Positions 7,803 to 16,443 of a DNA stretch of 64,000 nucleotides are shown piece after piece. A program made the translations under genes and the position numbers. How positions within the stretch are numbered: the first letter of the stretch is position 1; each line of letters starts with the position of its first letter. Where the stretch lies: assembly GCA_029233925.1 (NCBI GenBank), contig JARGOX010000001.1, positions 245,448-309,447 of the forward strand, written 5' to 3'. Source of the DNA: Rhizobiaceae bacterium. GTDB taxonomy: Bacteria > Pseudomonadota > Alphaproteobacteria > Rhizobiales > Rhizobiaceae. The notes beneath the pieces were generated by a model that saw only the letters and a program-made list of their open reading frames with translations, was not told where the DNA came from and did no database searches.

Positions 7803-8813
7803 TCAGCGGTCATCCTTTCCAGCCCCCTCTTTCGGTTGTTTGAGCTGCAACGATGTGCGCGCGCCACTCGAGCGGCTTGCCGTGTGCGTCCGCCCGGCGA
7901 TGCGATATATGCCATCCACGCCGGAGCGTGCGCCCGTCAGCACGAAAAGGGCTTCGGCCTGGGCATGCGGTGCGATGTCGATCGCTACGCTGCCGCCGCC
8001 GGCCTGATCGTCGGCCTCGTTTTTTCGAGATTGCGCCACCTGTTTCGCCTGGTCCCTGTCTGTTGCGATGGTGCGGATCCGGTTGACTGATGCCGGCAAG
8101 TCGCGATCATTGTCCAGGCTCACCGATTCCATTTCGATGCGGCCGGTTTGCCTGTCCAGGTAACGCACCTCAATTTCCGTAAAGTCATTGCGCCCGGTCG
8201 CGGGCGATATGGCCCAGCTGATGACGTTGCCGCCATTGGCATTGCCCAACACAGGCGGCAGGCCCAGATCCTTGCCGCGCGGCACAAACACCGCCCTGTC
8301 CTGCCGGATCTTGAATGTCGCATAGACCTCGCGCGCCAGGCGCTGGCCCAGATGCAGAAAGCTCTCATTGTCCGCCGCCCAATAGTCCCGCGTGATGGAC
8401 GCCAGATCCGCGTCGACACTTATGCCGGAAAGCCCGGCTTTTTTGGCCGCCGCGCCCAGAAACGCCTCAAGCGATGCATCGTCCATGTGAAACTGCTGCG
8501 GCTCCTTCACCTTGCCGCGGTCATCAAAACCCTTTGCGCTGACTTTCAGCACCCGCCCGCCTGACCGGCTGCCCGATGATGTCACGCCGCTGATCGTGCC
8601 GTTGAACACCGATACGCCCTGCAGCGACAGACCCAGCAAAGCGCCGCGATCCGGCAGGCGCAGCTGGCCGTCGGTATCGCTGAATGTCAGGTCGCATGTG
8701 TCCGACTGCGTGCCTTCCTTGTCGCTCGCCGAGAGCGATGTGAGATAGGGCCGCATGGACTGCGAAACATCGCCGCCATTGATGAACACCTGCCAGTCAA
8801 CATTCCAGACCAT
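7803..8813 (-). CDS. D: Tail hub protein, P2 gpD family (late control D)
   Basis: 336 residues, the usual length. The N-terminal pattern (D-x-Q-V-F-I-N-G-x-D-V, a later F-x-G-x-I-S-G-V) and the central region with Y-W-A-A-D-N-E-S-F-L-H match phage late control gene D / gp27-like hub proteins. It forms the ring that joins the tube end to the V spike. It is the last gene of the sheath-to-D operon and starts 3 bases after the stop of X. Confidence 0.88.
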   Translation of the reverse strand: MVWNVDWQVFINGGDVSQSMRPYLTSLSASDKEGTQSDTCDLTFSDTDGQLRLPDRGALLGLSLQGVSVFNGTISGVTSSGSRSGGRVLKVSAKGFDDRGKVKEPQQFHMDDASLEAFLGAAAKKAGLSGISVDADLASITRDYWAADNESFLHLGQRLAREVYATFKIRQDRAVFVPRGKDLGLPPVLGNANGGNVISWAISPATGRNDFTEIEVRYLDRQTGRIEMESVSLDNDRDLPASVNRIRTIATDRDQAKQVAQSRKNEADDQAGGGSVAIDIAPHAQAEALFVLTGARSGVDGIYRIAGRTHTASRSSGARTSLQLKQPKEGAGKDDR

Positions 8814-8816
8814 CGC

Positions 8817-9047
8817 TCAGGTCGCTCCAAAGAGGGTTATGACGGGCGTGCGCGTGATCTCTGTCTGTGCCGGCAGTTCCGGCACGATAACGCAACGGCC
8901 ATGCGGAATGATCGGCCCGAGCGCGGCAAGCCCCGGATTGATCTCCAGCGTCCGCTCGACCAGGCTGCGGCCGCGCACGCCGTATTCGCGCCAGAGAAGC
9001 AGGTCGACACTGATGCCGTCGCCTTGGATGACAATGGTTTTCGACAT
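8817..9047 (-). CDS. X: Tail protein X (LysM-like)
   Basis: 76 residues. The sequence shows the tail X pattern: G-D-x-x-D, E-x-x-x-x-N-P-G-L-A, then G-x-x-I-x-P. Such proteins link the tape measure/tube end to the hub. It lies between U and D as in P2 relatives. Confidence 0.85.
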   Translation of the reverse strand: MSKTIVIQGDGISVDLLLWREYGVRGRSLVERTLEINPGLAALGPIIPHGRCVIVPELPAQTEITRTPVITLFGAT

Positions 9048-9050
9048 GGT

Positions 9051-9485
9051 TCAGATCCCGTCAAACAGGGACAGCAGGGCATGAATGATCTGCTGACCGG
9101 CGCCGCTGTCCGGCTGTACTTTTTTCATGGTGATGCGATGACGGACGATAAAGCCGACACCGCTGCGCAACAGGTCATGATGGCTTTCGGAAAGGCCGGT
9201 GATCGCATACCAGCCAAACCGGTGACCATCGCCGCGCAACACCGGAAAACGCGTTCCGGCACGGCGCATCTCGTCAACGGTTTCAAGCTCGCTCAAGCCC
9301 CCGATTTTTGATGGCAGCAGTTGGCCGGACAGGGTCATGATGTCCCTGCCCTCGCCGGTAAATTCAGACGGATCAAAACCGCCCATGACGCCCTTGGACG
9401 GCATGTCCGCCGATGCGCGGCGGCTCATCCGGTCCGCGTTGAAGGGGCGTGTATCCAGCGTCAGCGTTCCAAGCATGTACAGCAT
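9051..9485 (-). CDS. U: Tail protein U
   Basis: About 144 residues. The pattern M-L-G-x-L-x-F/L near the start and E-x-x-G-E-x-x-x-x-L-x-G fits the P2 gpU family. The ATG at 9485 forms an ATGA overlap with the tape-measure stop, which fixes the start. In P2 the protein is needed for tail assembly. Confidence 0.85.
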   Translation of the reverse strand: MLYMLGTLTLDTRPFNADRMSRRASADMPSKGVMGGFDPSEFTGEGRDIMTLSGQLLPSKIGGLSELETVDEMRRAGTRFPVLRGDGHRFGWYAITGLSESHHDLLRSGVGFIVRHRITMKKVQPDSGAGQQIIHALLSLFDGI

Positions 9486-11857
9486 CAGCCCACCGCCCAT
9501 TCCACATCGGCCTGTATGCCCTGCATGGCATCGCGCAACCGGCTCTCCAGCTCGGCAACGATACTGTCCACATCCTGCGCGCCATGGATATGAATATCGC
9601 CAAAGCGGATGGATGGCGCTTGCCGCTGGCTGGCCTCGGCCGCATTTGCGGCAAGCGCATCATTGGGCACGATGCGGCCTGTCTGCGGCGGCGTGAAAAG
9701 CTCCGGCCCGCGTTCACCGACAAGATAGGTGCGGCCACCTGCGACAGGCCCGCCTGCCGCCCTGGTGCCCGCCAGCGCCGGTTCTGCAGCTGCAGGCACA
9801 TCAACAGCGCCACCGGTTAGCCTTCGCCACCAGTTGGGCGGCTGTGGCCAACGAATGAGGCTGCTGAGATCAATACTGCCGATCGCCGCGAGGATCTTGC
9901 CCGGCAGGCCCGCAAACCAGTCGATGAGATTATCAACCGCAGCCTTGACCGCATTGGCCAGCGCCTCCCCCGCTCGCCGGCCGGCATCGCGGAAATCTGC
10001 CTCCGCCTGGCTGGAATAGTCCTTCATCGTAAATATGTCGGATATCCAGTCTCCGATGCGGCCAGGAATGGATTTGACCAGCGCAACGATGTTTGCCGCC
10101 GATTCCGAGATCAGTTTGATCGCATTATCGAGACCGGCGCGGATCACCTCCGGATCAAAGCCGAGGACCTCACCGATATCGACAACACGGTCTGCAACGA
10201 AGTTGCCAATCGCGGTTGCAATGCGGCTTGCTGCTTGCGTGAGGAACGAAATCAATGGCTCAATGGCGCCATATATGCCTTGCGCAAACCCGGCGACAAA
10301 ATTGCTGATCGGCTCCCAATGGCGATAGACGGCAAAGCCCACCGCAGCAATTGCTGCAACAAGACCCCAGACCGGCGCCGTGATGCCGGCGATGGCGGTG
10401 CCGATAGCCGCTGCTGCAGGCACAATGGCGCTGACCGCCGACCCTATGCCAGCCGCCATGCCGGAAAACATGCCCGCCCCGCCAACGCTCGACAGCATCG
10501 AAGCGCCCAGAACAGCAAGACGTATGCGTTTGGTTGCCGCCACGACAAGGGTGGCGGAGCGCCCGGCGGCGATACCGACATCCAGCAATCCGCCCTTGAG
10601 AAACGCAAAGGCATAACGCGCCGCAATGGTCGTGATGCGCAAGGCAGCAAGCCCGGCCACAACGCCAGCGATTCCGGCAACCAGTTGCGGATTGGCTGCG
10701 GCCCATGTGGCCATGGCGTCAACCAGGGGTCCGAGCACCTGCGTGATGGCGGCAATCGCCGGCAACAGGGCATCGCCCAGCGATATCGCCAGCGCGTCCG
10801 CCTTGTTCCTGAACAGCTGAAGCTTGTTTTCTGCCGTCTGCGAGCGCACCGCAAATTCCTCAGTCGCAGATCCTGCATAGCGCGTCTGATCTGCAACCAG
10901 CGCCAATGCCTTTTCCAGCAAGCCTGCATTTTCCAGCAGCGGCGCAATGGCCCGCGCCTCATCGCCAAACAGCTTTGACAGATTCGACGCCTGCAAATGT
11001 CTCGGCAAGGCGCGGATCCGCGTAAGCACGTCGTTTAGCGTGCCGACAGCATCCGTTTGCAGGCGTTTCGCCACGTCGGTCGCGCTGAGGCCGAGTTCCA
11101 CAAAGGCTTTCTTCTGGCCCTTGGTTGCCGAAGCGCCGCGTGCCAGAGCGCGCCCGACATTGCGAAAGGACGTCGCCGCCACTTCAGCCGGGGCACCCGC
11201 GGCAATCATTGCAGCACCGATGGCTGCCGTCTGATCGGCGGTAAACCCGAACTGTTTGCCGACCGAAGCAACCCGCCGCATATAGTTGATGATATCCGGC
11301 GCCGACGATGCTGTGTTGTTGGACAGATGGTTGAAAGCATCTGCTAGCAATCCGGTTTCCTCGACCGTCATCCCCAGGGCCGTCTTGATCTTGGCAAGGC
11401 TTTCACCTGCGCCATAGGCGGAAATATCGAAGGCGACGGCAGCCTTCGCCGCCAGTTCGGTGAATTTCAGCAGTTCGTCGCCCGCCATGCCGGCCTGCCC
11501 GGCGGCAGCAGTAATCGCCGCGAGGCTGGTGGCCGACAGGGCGATGCTTTTCGACATCTCGAGAATGTCGTTCGACATTTCCTTGAAAGCTGCCGGTGTC
11601 GGGAAATCCACCACCTTGCGCACATCGGCCATGGCGCTTTGAAACCGCATGGAGGCCTGGATCGGCGCAGAGATTGCCCGGGCGAGCACATAACCAACAC
11701 CCACCGCATCCAGCATCTTGCCGCGCATGGCATTCATCTGCTGGGCATTTTGTGCAGCAGCCTGGCGCATGCCCGCCATTGACCGGGTGACCGCCCGCGC
11801 AGGCGCACTCACGCGGTCCAGCAGCGAGATAATCAGCTGTGCTGTCAGTCGGCTCAT
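9485..11857 (-). CDS. T: Tail tape measure protein (P2 gpT-like)
   Basis: 790 residues. The N-terminal third carries the TIGR01760-type tape-measure core (repeated helices, L-A-A-I-T-A-A-A-G-Q-A-G). A hydrophobic region (roughly residues 380-520) with several Gly/Ala-rich membrane-like segments follows, and the C-terminus ends in an E-L-E-S-R-L-x-D-A-M helix. Length sets tail length. The start overlaps the end of the frameshifted E' region by ATGA, and the stop overlaps the U start. Confidence 0.9.
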   Translation of the reverse strand: MSRLTAQLIISLLDRVSAPARAVTRSMAGMRQAAAQNAQQMNAMRGKMLDAVGVGYVLARAISAPIQASMRFQSAMADVRKVVDFPTPAAFKEMSNDILEMSKSIALSATSLAAITAAAGQAGMAGDELLKFTELAAKAAVAFDISAYGAGESLAKIKTALGMTVEETGLLADAFNHLSNNTASSAPDIINYMRRVASVGKQFGFTADQTAAIGAAMIAAGAPAEVAATSFRNVGRALARGASATKGQKKAFVELGLSATDVAKRLQTDAVGTLNDVLTRIRALPRHLQASNLSKLFGDEARAIAPLLENAGLLEKALALVADQTRYAGSATEEFAVRSQTAENKLQLFRNKADALAISLGDALLPAIAAITQVLGPLVDAMATWAAANPQLVAGIAGVVAGLAALRITTIAARYAFAFLKGGLLDVGIAAGRSATLVVAATKRIRLAVLGASMLSSVGGAGMFSGMAAGIGSAVSAIVPAAAAIGTAIAGITAPVWGLVAAIAAVGFAVYRHWEPISNFVAGFAQGIYGAIEPLISFLTQAASRIATAIGNFVADRVVDIGEVLGFDPEVIRAGLDNAIKLISESAANIVALVKSIPGRIGDWISDIFTMKDYSSQAEADFRDAGRRAGEALANAVKAAVDNLIDWFAGLPGKILAAIGSIDLSSLIRWPQPPNWWRRLTGGAVDVPAAAEPALAGTRAAGGPVAGGRTYLVGERGPELFTPPQTGRIVPNDALAANAAEASQRQAPSIRFGDIHIHGAQDVDSIVAELESRLRDAMQGIQADVEWAVG

Positions 11858-12057
11858 GATGTGGTTGTTTTTCCGGATGATGTTTCGGCGCGCATGACGC
11901 GGCCAAGAGAGTCAGAATAGGAAATGAACTTGTCGATATCCCAGCCTTCAACCCGGTCGATCGGGGTTGAAGTGTTTCGGCTGACCTGGGTGATCAGGTC
12001 GCGCCATCGAACGCTTGTGCCGGTTCCTCCAGTTCCTTCAGAATCTGCACGCCGGAC
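11854..12057 (-). CDS. E' extension, translated by -1 frameshift from gpE
   Basis: The -1 frame entered at the slippery site is open for 67 codons and stops at 11854-11856, overlapping the tape-measure ATG. It has no good start of its own. The residues (W-R-D-L-I-T-Q-V-S-R-N-T, then I-D-R-V-E-G-W-D-I-D-K-F, then D-S-L-G-R-V-M) read like a real conserved domain, unlike a shadow frame. In P2 the equivalent E+E' product acts with E on tape-measure folding, by analogy with lambda G/GT. Confidence 0.8.
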   Translation of the reverse strand, partial: VRRADSEGTGGTGTSVRWRDLITQVSRNTSTPIDRVEGWDIDKFISYSDSLGRVMRAETSSGKTTTS

Positions 12058-12311
12058 TTTCCCATCAGGGGGACAACCTTCTCGCCAATGGTTTCAAGGT
12101 CCGCCAGATCAAGCTCTTCAATCACCGCGACATCCACCCCGGCGAGCGCGGCGAACATGAGAAATCCCGCGCGCGCCTGGTTGCTTTCGTCTTCCGCCAG
12201 CAAGGTGTCACGGGCTTTCATGCGCCGGAAAGTCAGCTGGTCATATTCCCGACCTTCGACAACCACCGGGTAGTCAAGCGGCACAGTGACAGAGGTGATT
12301 TTCTTCGACAT
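11994..12311 (-). CDS. E: Tail assembly chaperone gpE
   Basis: 105 residues. The N-terminus (V-T-V-P-L-D-x-P-V, Y-x-x-L-T-F-R-R-M-K-A-R-D) is typical of phage tail assembly chaperones encoded before tape measures. Start at 12311 has GGA 7 bases upstream; an ATG at 12323 is possible. Near its end lies a lambda-type slippery heptamer, and a second frame continues for 68 codons, so a longer fusion product is expected. Confidence 0.8.
   Translation of the reverse strand: MSKKITSVTVPLDYPVVVEGREYDQLTFRRMKARDTLLAEDESNQARAGFLMFAALAGVDVAVIEELDLADLETIGEKVVPLMGKSGVQILKELEEPAQAFDGAT
12057..12063 (-). promoter_or_regulatory. Programmed -1 frameshift site GGGAAAG
   Basis: On the minus strand the heptamer reads G GGA AAG in the gpE frame (Met-Gly-Lys), the same heptamer that lambda uses for G/GT. 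The -1 frame downstream is open up to the tape-measure start. Confidence 0.8.
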
Positions 12312-12361
12312 TTCGATATCCATTCATGGGTGCGTTGCTCAGTGTTTTCGGGCGGCCCTGA

Positions 12362-12877
12362 TCAGGCGCCCAGGGCCGCCCGGTCATCGGTAAACAGATC
12401 GATGCCGTTGCGCCGGAATATCCGTTCGAAAAAGTCGATATAGACAAGCTCCTTGCCATCCAGGATGAATTCGAAATGGGTCACTTCCGCCCATTTGTGG
12501 CTGCATCCCTGGAACTCCGACGGATCGCTTTCATCCGGCTCCCATTCGACGACAGCGCCCTCGATAATGCCGCGCGCCGCAACGGCTTTGGATCCGGCTG
12601 ACTTCTGACGGTAGGCTCCGGCAAAGGTCCACCGCTCGCGCACGCCCATGCCGGTGAATATCTCCGTATCAACGCCCTTGACGGACATGGCCGGCTCGAG
12701 CGCCTCAATGCGTGGTAAAGTGAAGTCGACCGCCATCACGCCGCCGCCCGGATTGTGCCCGCCGGTGGCGAATTTGATCGAAGGAATGGTGAGTTTTTCG
12801 ATGATCAGCGGCCGGGTCGTGTCGGGGTTTTCAGCCCGGCGCAGGTCGACGGCCGTCAGCATGTAAAGTGGTGTCAT
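12362..12877 (-). CDS. FII: Major tail tube protein (FII)
   Basis: 171 residues, the usual size. The N-terminus with L-x3-N-x-D-T and the I-x-x-L-T-I-P-x-I motif, and the centre with A-V-D-F-T-L-P-R-I-E-A-L-E, fit the P2 FII tube family. It polymerises into the inner tube. It follows the sheath gene and precedes gpE as in P2. Confidence 0.88.
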   Translation of the reverse strand: MTPLYMLTAVDLRRAENPDTTRPLIIEKLTIPSIKFATGGHNPGGGVMAVDFTLPRIEALEPAMSVKGVDTEIFTGMGVRERWTFAGAYRQKSAGSKAVAARGIIEGAVVEWEPDESDPSEFQGCSHKWAEVTHFEFILDGKELVYIDFFERIFRRNGIDLFTDDRAALGA

Positions 12878-12913
12878 GGGGTTGCCTTTCTGAACAGGAT
12901 GATGTGGCCTGAA

Positions 12914-14146
12914 TTAAACCGCAGTGGAAAGCCGGGCGATGATGTCGGCGACCAGCCCCTCAACGGCCGGCCGGTAGCGGCGGATTTCGTGGTTCGCCAG
13001 CTTGAAGCTTGGCGCCGGCTCAATCCCCAGATTGACGGTCAGCTGGCCGAGCCTGATATTTTCCGGGCTGTTCTTGTCGGCCAGGAACATTTCACCGCGC
13101 GGCGAATAGCCGAGAATATCGTTATCGGCCTGGTGATCGCGCAGCATGAAGGCAATGGAGCTGATCCAGCTTTCCACCAGGCTGGGCGACATCTTGCGAC
13201 CCAGAAACTGCCGGGTGATCTGCATGATCTTGACCGTCAGATAGTCGGCGCCGCGCACCTGGTGGATCTGGCTCCACAAATCGCCGGTCACGGTGTTGTC
13301 CGTGCCGATGAACACAAACCCGCCATCGGCAATCGAGCCGTCCACGCCGGTCTCGCCCTCCGCCACGATCGACACATCCGCCTCCAGCATCTGCTGGCCT
13401 TCGGTCGAGCCATCCAGCAGGCTGAAGGGAATTTTCCGCGACAGCGCCGCCAATCCATGAAGCGGCAGGTTGGCGATGGGATGAAACGACTTGCCGTCAT
13501 GCGCATTGTCATTGCGCACAAAGAGGCCGGCGACCCGCGAGCCCATGGGGCGCGTCACGAGAACCGCGTCTTCATAGACACGGGCAGCAACACCAATCGG
13601 CATGAGCCGTTCGGAATTCATCGTCTCGCGCGCATCAATCGCATTGGCCGCCGATGTGTCGTCCACATCGACCGGTGCGATGGCCAGCAATTTGCCGCAG
13701 GCCGCCGGCAGGGCCGCAACGACCGGATTGGTCGTATCGAGATCCGCGCGCCAGGCGGTGCGCCCGGCGCGAATGATACGCGGTGTGGCGTTGACCGCAG
13801 ACGGGATATCCGAAACCGATGCCAGGACCGCTGCAATGGCAGCTGCCGTTGCCGCCGTATCCACGCCCTCCGCAACACGAAAGATTGTCACATCAGCGCC
13901 GGCATTCAATCCATCAAGCTGCGAATGGATGCCGGCAACCTCATCGGCGAGCAGGCCCGTACCAAGCGCGGCGACTGCCTCGCTATCGGATGACGAGATG
14001 CGGACCGGCGTATCCAGCGGATACTCGGCGGCGGACGCGTCTTCCGAAGTTTCGATGACAAGAACCTTGGAAAAATCAGCCCCGATGACCGGTACCGGTT
14101 CGTCCGCAGGTCGCGAAAATTGCATTCCGAAAGTCGGTGACGACAT
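12914..14146 (-). CDS. FI: Tail sheath protein (FI)
   Basis: 410 residues. Typical sheath features: an N-terminal strand region with P-V, a central GA-rich variable part, and a C-terminal domain with D-x-I-x3-V-x-G-A-D-Y-L and the ending E-I-R-R-Y-R-P. The sheath contracts around the tube on infection. It is the first gene of the FI-D operon. A terminator lies just upstream, so it should have its own late promoter. Confidence 0.9.
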   Translation of the reverse strand: MSSPTFGMQFSRPADEPVPVIGADFSKVLVIETSEDASAAEYPLDTPVRISSSDSEAVAALGTGLLADEVAGIHSQLDGLNAGADVTIFRVAEGVDTAATAAAIAAVLASVSDIPSAVNATPRIIRAGRTAWRADLDTTNPVVAALPAACGKLLAIAPVDVDDTSAANAIDARETMNSERLMPIGVAARVYEDAVLVTRPMGSRVAGLFVRNDNAHDGKSFHPIANLPLHGLAALSRKIPFSLLDGSTEGQQMLEADVSIVAEGETGVDGSIADGGFVFIGTDNTVTGDLWSQIHQVRGADYLTVKIMQITRQFLGRKMSPSLVESWISSIAFMLRDHQADNDILGYSPRGEMFLADKNSPENIRLGQLTVNLGIEPAPSFKLANHEIRRYRPAVEGLVADIIARLSTAV

Positions 14147-14203
14147 CGGCTACTCCTGTTTTCATGTGTTGCAGTGCCCTGCCCAGGGGCGAATTCAGGC
14201 AAT

Positions 14204-14223
14204 AAAAAACCCGCATTCGCGGG
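14204..14223 (-). terminator. Rho-independent terminator after the fibre/glycosyltransferase genes
   Basis: On the minus strand a CCCGC/GCGGG stem with a 4-base loop is followed by six T residues. It separates the V-to-fibre transcript from the FI-to-D transcript, mirroring the two tail operons of P2. Confidence 0.75.
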
Positions 14224-14381
14224 CATTGTTGTTTAAATTGCATCCCATCTGGACTGGATGTGCAGCGCCAAGAAAATGCGATATTTTGATGCAAAAAAGG
14301 CGTCAGAGGGGCCTTAGTGGATCTTTTTTGGCTTCCAGCCCAGCCACGTCTGTTAGTAAATATATTTTTTTCTGCAGAGGT

Positions 14382-15194
14382 TTATTCCGTCACAATCAAT
14401 TTGCGCCACTTGGACAAAGGCTTGTGCCAAAATGGTCCATAGTAGACCGTACCAAGGCTAAGCAATGCTGCGATGTAGCTGAACGAACTTTTGGCAGTGA
14501 TCAGACAATCGGCTGAGGCCAGACCCAAAATTGTCTCTAGGATGTCTGCGTTCAATTCAAATTCACAATTGTCAGGAAGCCCATTGAAATCAGACACATT
14601 GCCCTCTGAAAACACCCTGACCCGAGCGTCCGGATGACGTCTTTGAACGTAATTAATCTTGGCCGCAATGATCTCGTTGGTCTCAAAACGTTCAACGTGC
14701 TGCAATTGGGAGACGTCGCCTCTTCGTATATGCACCGCTATCACAGGTCCATCATATGTCCGGGTAGGAAGATTCAGATTCGACCTCACTCTATCGAGAA
14801 TTTGTAAATACCGGTCTGGATTTCTGTCACCGAACCTGTGGAAATTTGGCTGCTCTACTATGGCAGGTTGATCTTGGTAATCATCATAGATTGTCATACC
14901 ATCAATAATCGGAACATCTTCTGGTCGAACGGCAAAACCAGCTCCGAGATTAAAACCCATCTCCCATGCATTCAGATCCTTTCCAAAGCGTGTATGAAAA
15001 TAGGGTATGCCGGTAGCGTGACTAAACAGAAGGGCCGATAGGACGGCATGCACCTGCGCGCCACCACGATCATTTTTTTTGGAACAAGTTATACCGACAA
15101 TCTTTTTTCGATATTTTCTATTTCCAAGAATCAGCGAAAAATCTCCCCCCTGCTGATATTTGCGTAGTCTTTTCTTGGATACAAATGTAAACAA
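14382..15194 (-). CDS. Fucosyltransferase-like glycosyltransferase, probable cargo
   Basis: 270 residues. The motif H-I-R-R-G-D at residues 155-160 is the donor-binding signature of GT11-type alpha-1,2-fucosyltransferases and relatives. A later segment (S-A-D-C-L-I-T-A-K-S-S-F-S-Y-I-A-A-L-L) fits the C-terminal nucleotide-sugar half of the same fold. Base composition is more AT-rich than the neighbouring tail genes. The TTG start at 15194 has AGGAAAGG 7 bases upstream. Lying between the tail-fibre chaperone and the terminator, it could modify lysogen surface sugar or the fibre; both are inference. Confidence 0.6.
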   Translation of the reverse strand: MFTFVSKKRLRKYQQGGDFSLILGNRKYRKKIVGITCSKKNDRGGAQVHAVLSALLFSHATGIPYFHTRFGKDLNAWEMGFNLGAGFAVRPEDVPIIDGMTIYDDYQDQPAIVEQPNFHRFGDRNPDRYLQILDRVRSNLNLPTRTYDGPVIAVHIRRGDVSQLQHVERFETNEIIAAKINYVQRRHPDARVRVFSEGNVSDFNGLPDNCEFELNADILETILGLASADCLITAKSSFSYIAALLSLGTVYYGPFWHKPLSKWRKLIVTE

Positions 15195-15261
15195 GACCGC
15201 ACCTTTCCTGACAAATATCTAGACCAATCCTCAATTCACCGTAGAGAGGATGAGGGCACCT

Positions 15262-15774
15262 TTAGCGGAGGTCCTTAGCCTGCATCCACGCCTCATCTAT
15301 TTGAGTATCTGTAATGTTAACTATCGGACCCAAAACGGTAAAGAGGTCATTTTCACGCCGGTACACTGTCGCTTTGCGGACCTTGGCCTTGGCGAAGGCG
15401 TTCTGAGTTGGATCATTGATCGCTGTATCGATAGCCACGTCGATTTGTTCCACAGTGATACCCAGCAATGCCAGGATTGCATCAAACTGCGCCGGGTTCA
15501 GAGGAAAATCCAGCGGCGAAGGCAGCGGGATATCTTCAAGCGTATTTTGCCATTGAAAACAGGTTCCATTGAACACGATCTCGCTGCCGACAATCTGCTT
15601 GCCCACCGGAACCGGTTCAGCTTCAATCAATCGGAATAGACCGATTGCCGCCAGTTCCGCATCGCTCCATTTTGTCGCGATCGATGCGGCATATTGGATG
15701 CCGTCAATCCTTTCACGCGGCGTCCACCGAGCACCAAGGGTGTTGTCCGGGTTCCTGGTGTAGAGTTGATCCAT
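15262..15774 (-). CDS. Tail fibre assembly-like protein
   Basis: 170 residues. The N-terminus (repeated aromatic, G-x-R-W-T-P-R-E, A-A-I-G-L-F-R-L) resembles small phage proteins encoded after fibre genes and taken for fibre chaperones. The C-terminal half is helical, with no catalytic motif. The ATG at 15774 is preferred over a TTG at 15792. The role is inferred mainly from position directly after the fibre-tip gene. Confidence 0.5.
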   Translation of the reverse strand: MDQLYTRNPDNTLGARWTPRERIDGIQYAASIATKWSDAELAAIGLFRLIEAEPVPVGKQIVGSEIVFNGTCFQWQNTLEDIPLPSPLDFPLNPAQFDAILALLGITVEQIDVAIDTAINDPTQNAFAKAKVRKATVYRRENDLFTVLGPIVNITDTQIDEAWMQAKDLR

Positions 15775-15788
15775 TCTTCTGTCTTTCT

Positions 15789-16442
15789 TCAAAAGACGCT
15801 GACCGCGCCACCAATCATCATGAGCGCGCCGCCGGCATCATTCATGTCGACGCTGATATCGACGGGACTGCCGTTCTGGATGGCCCAGTAAGTGTTGCAA
15901 TTGTTTCCGGTTTTGGTTGTATTTCCTGAGACAGGGCTGAACGTAATGATGGGCGATGCCGTATGATAGAAAAGGGCCATCCCGATACTGGCTGGGTCCA
16001 GTGACGCTGCCGATATTACCCGAGGATCTGGATCGCTGTTTGTGCCTTGTCCAGGAAAAGTTGTCGTGTTGATGCCACTGATTGCTGCGCTGGGACGGGA
16101 CACGATCATGAAGTTCTGCGACTGGTGCTGAGAGTTCATTCCTGCGATTGTGGCATTGGCTTCACTTCCATCAGCAATCTTGAAGCTGATGATTCCACGG
16201 GTGTTGCCGATGCCGGCAAAATTCACCAAGGAAACGAAGGTTGAAGGTATCACTGAGGAAGGCGTGCTCCCGGTCCAGTATCTCCATTGCAGGTGAATGA
16301 GAAGATCACCGGCCAGGATCGAGGCAGGGCCAGTGATATTCTTTGAGTTGAACCTCTCTGCAAAGTCCAGATAGCTTAGCTCGATACCAGCGCCATTCTT
16401 CCCGAACCCGGTCATCTGAGGCATTGTACCGGGTACCGACAT
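15789..16442 (-). CDS. Putative fibre-tip or receptor-binding protein
   Basis: 217 residues. Low-charge sequence rich in Gly, Ser, Thr and Asn with beta-strand patterning and no membrane segment, as in distal fibre proteins. The ATG at 16442 lies one base after the TGA of the long fibre gene, so the two are cotranslated. The C-terminal part ends in Gly/Met-rich strands. No family recognised; call rests on context and composition. Confidence 0.5.
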   Translation of the reverse strand: MSVPGTMPQMTGFGKNGAGIELSYLDFAERFNSKNITGPASILAGDLLIHLQWRYWTGSTPSSVIPSTFVSLVNFAGIGNTRGIISFKIADGSEANATIAGMNSQHQSQNFMIVSRPSAAISGINTTTFPGQGTNSDPDPRVISAASLDPASIGMALFYHTASPIITFSPVSGNTTKTGNNCNTYWAIQNGSPVDISVDMNDAGGALMMIGGAVSVF

Positions 16443-16443
16443 A

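Noticed and set aside
12755-13993. 412-codon plus-strand frame antisense to the sheath
   Set aside because: Fully covered by the well-supported sheath and tube genes on the other strand.
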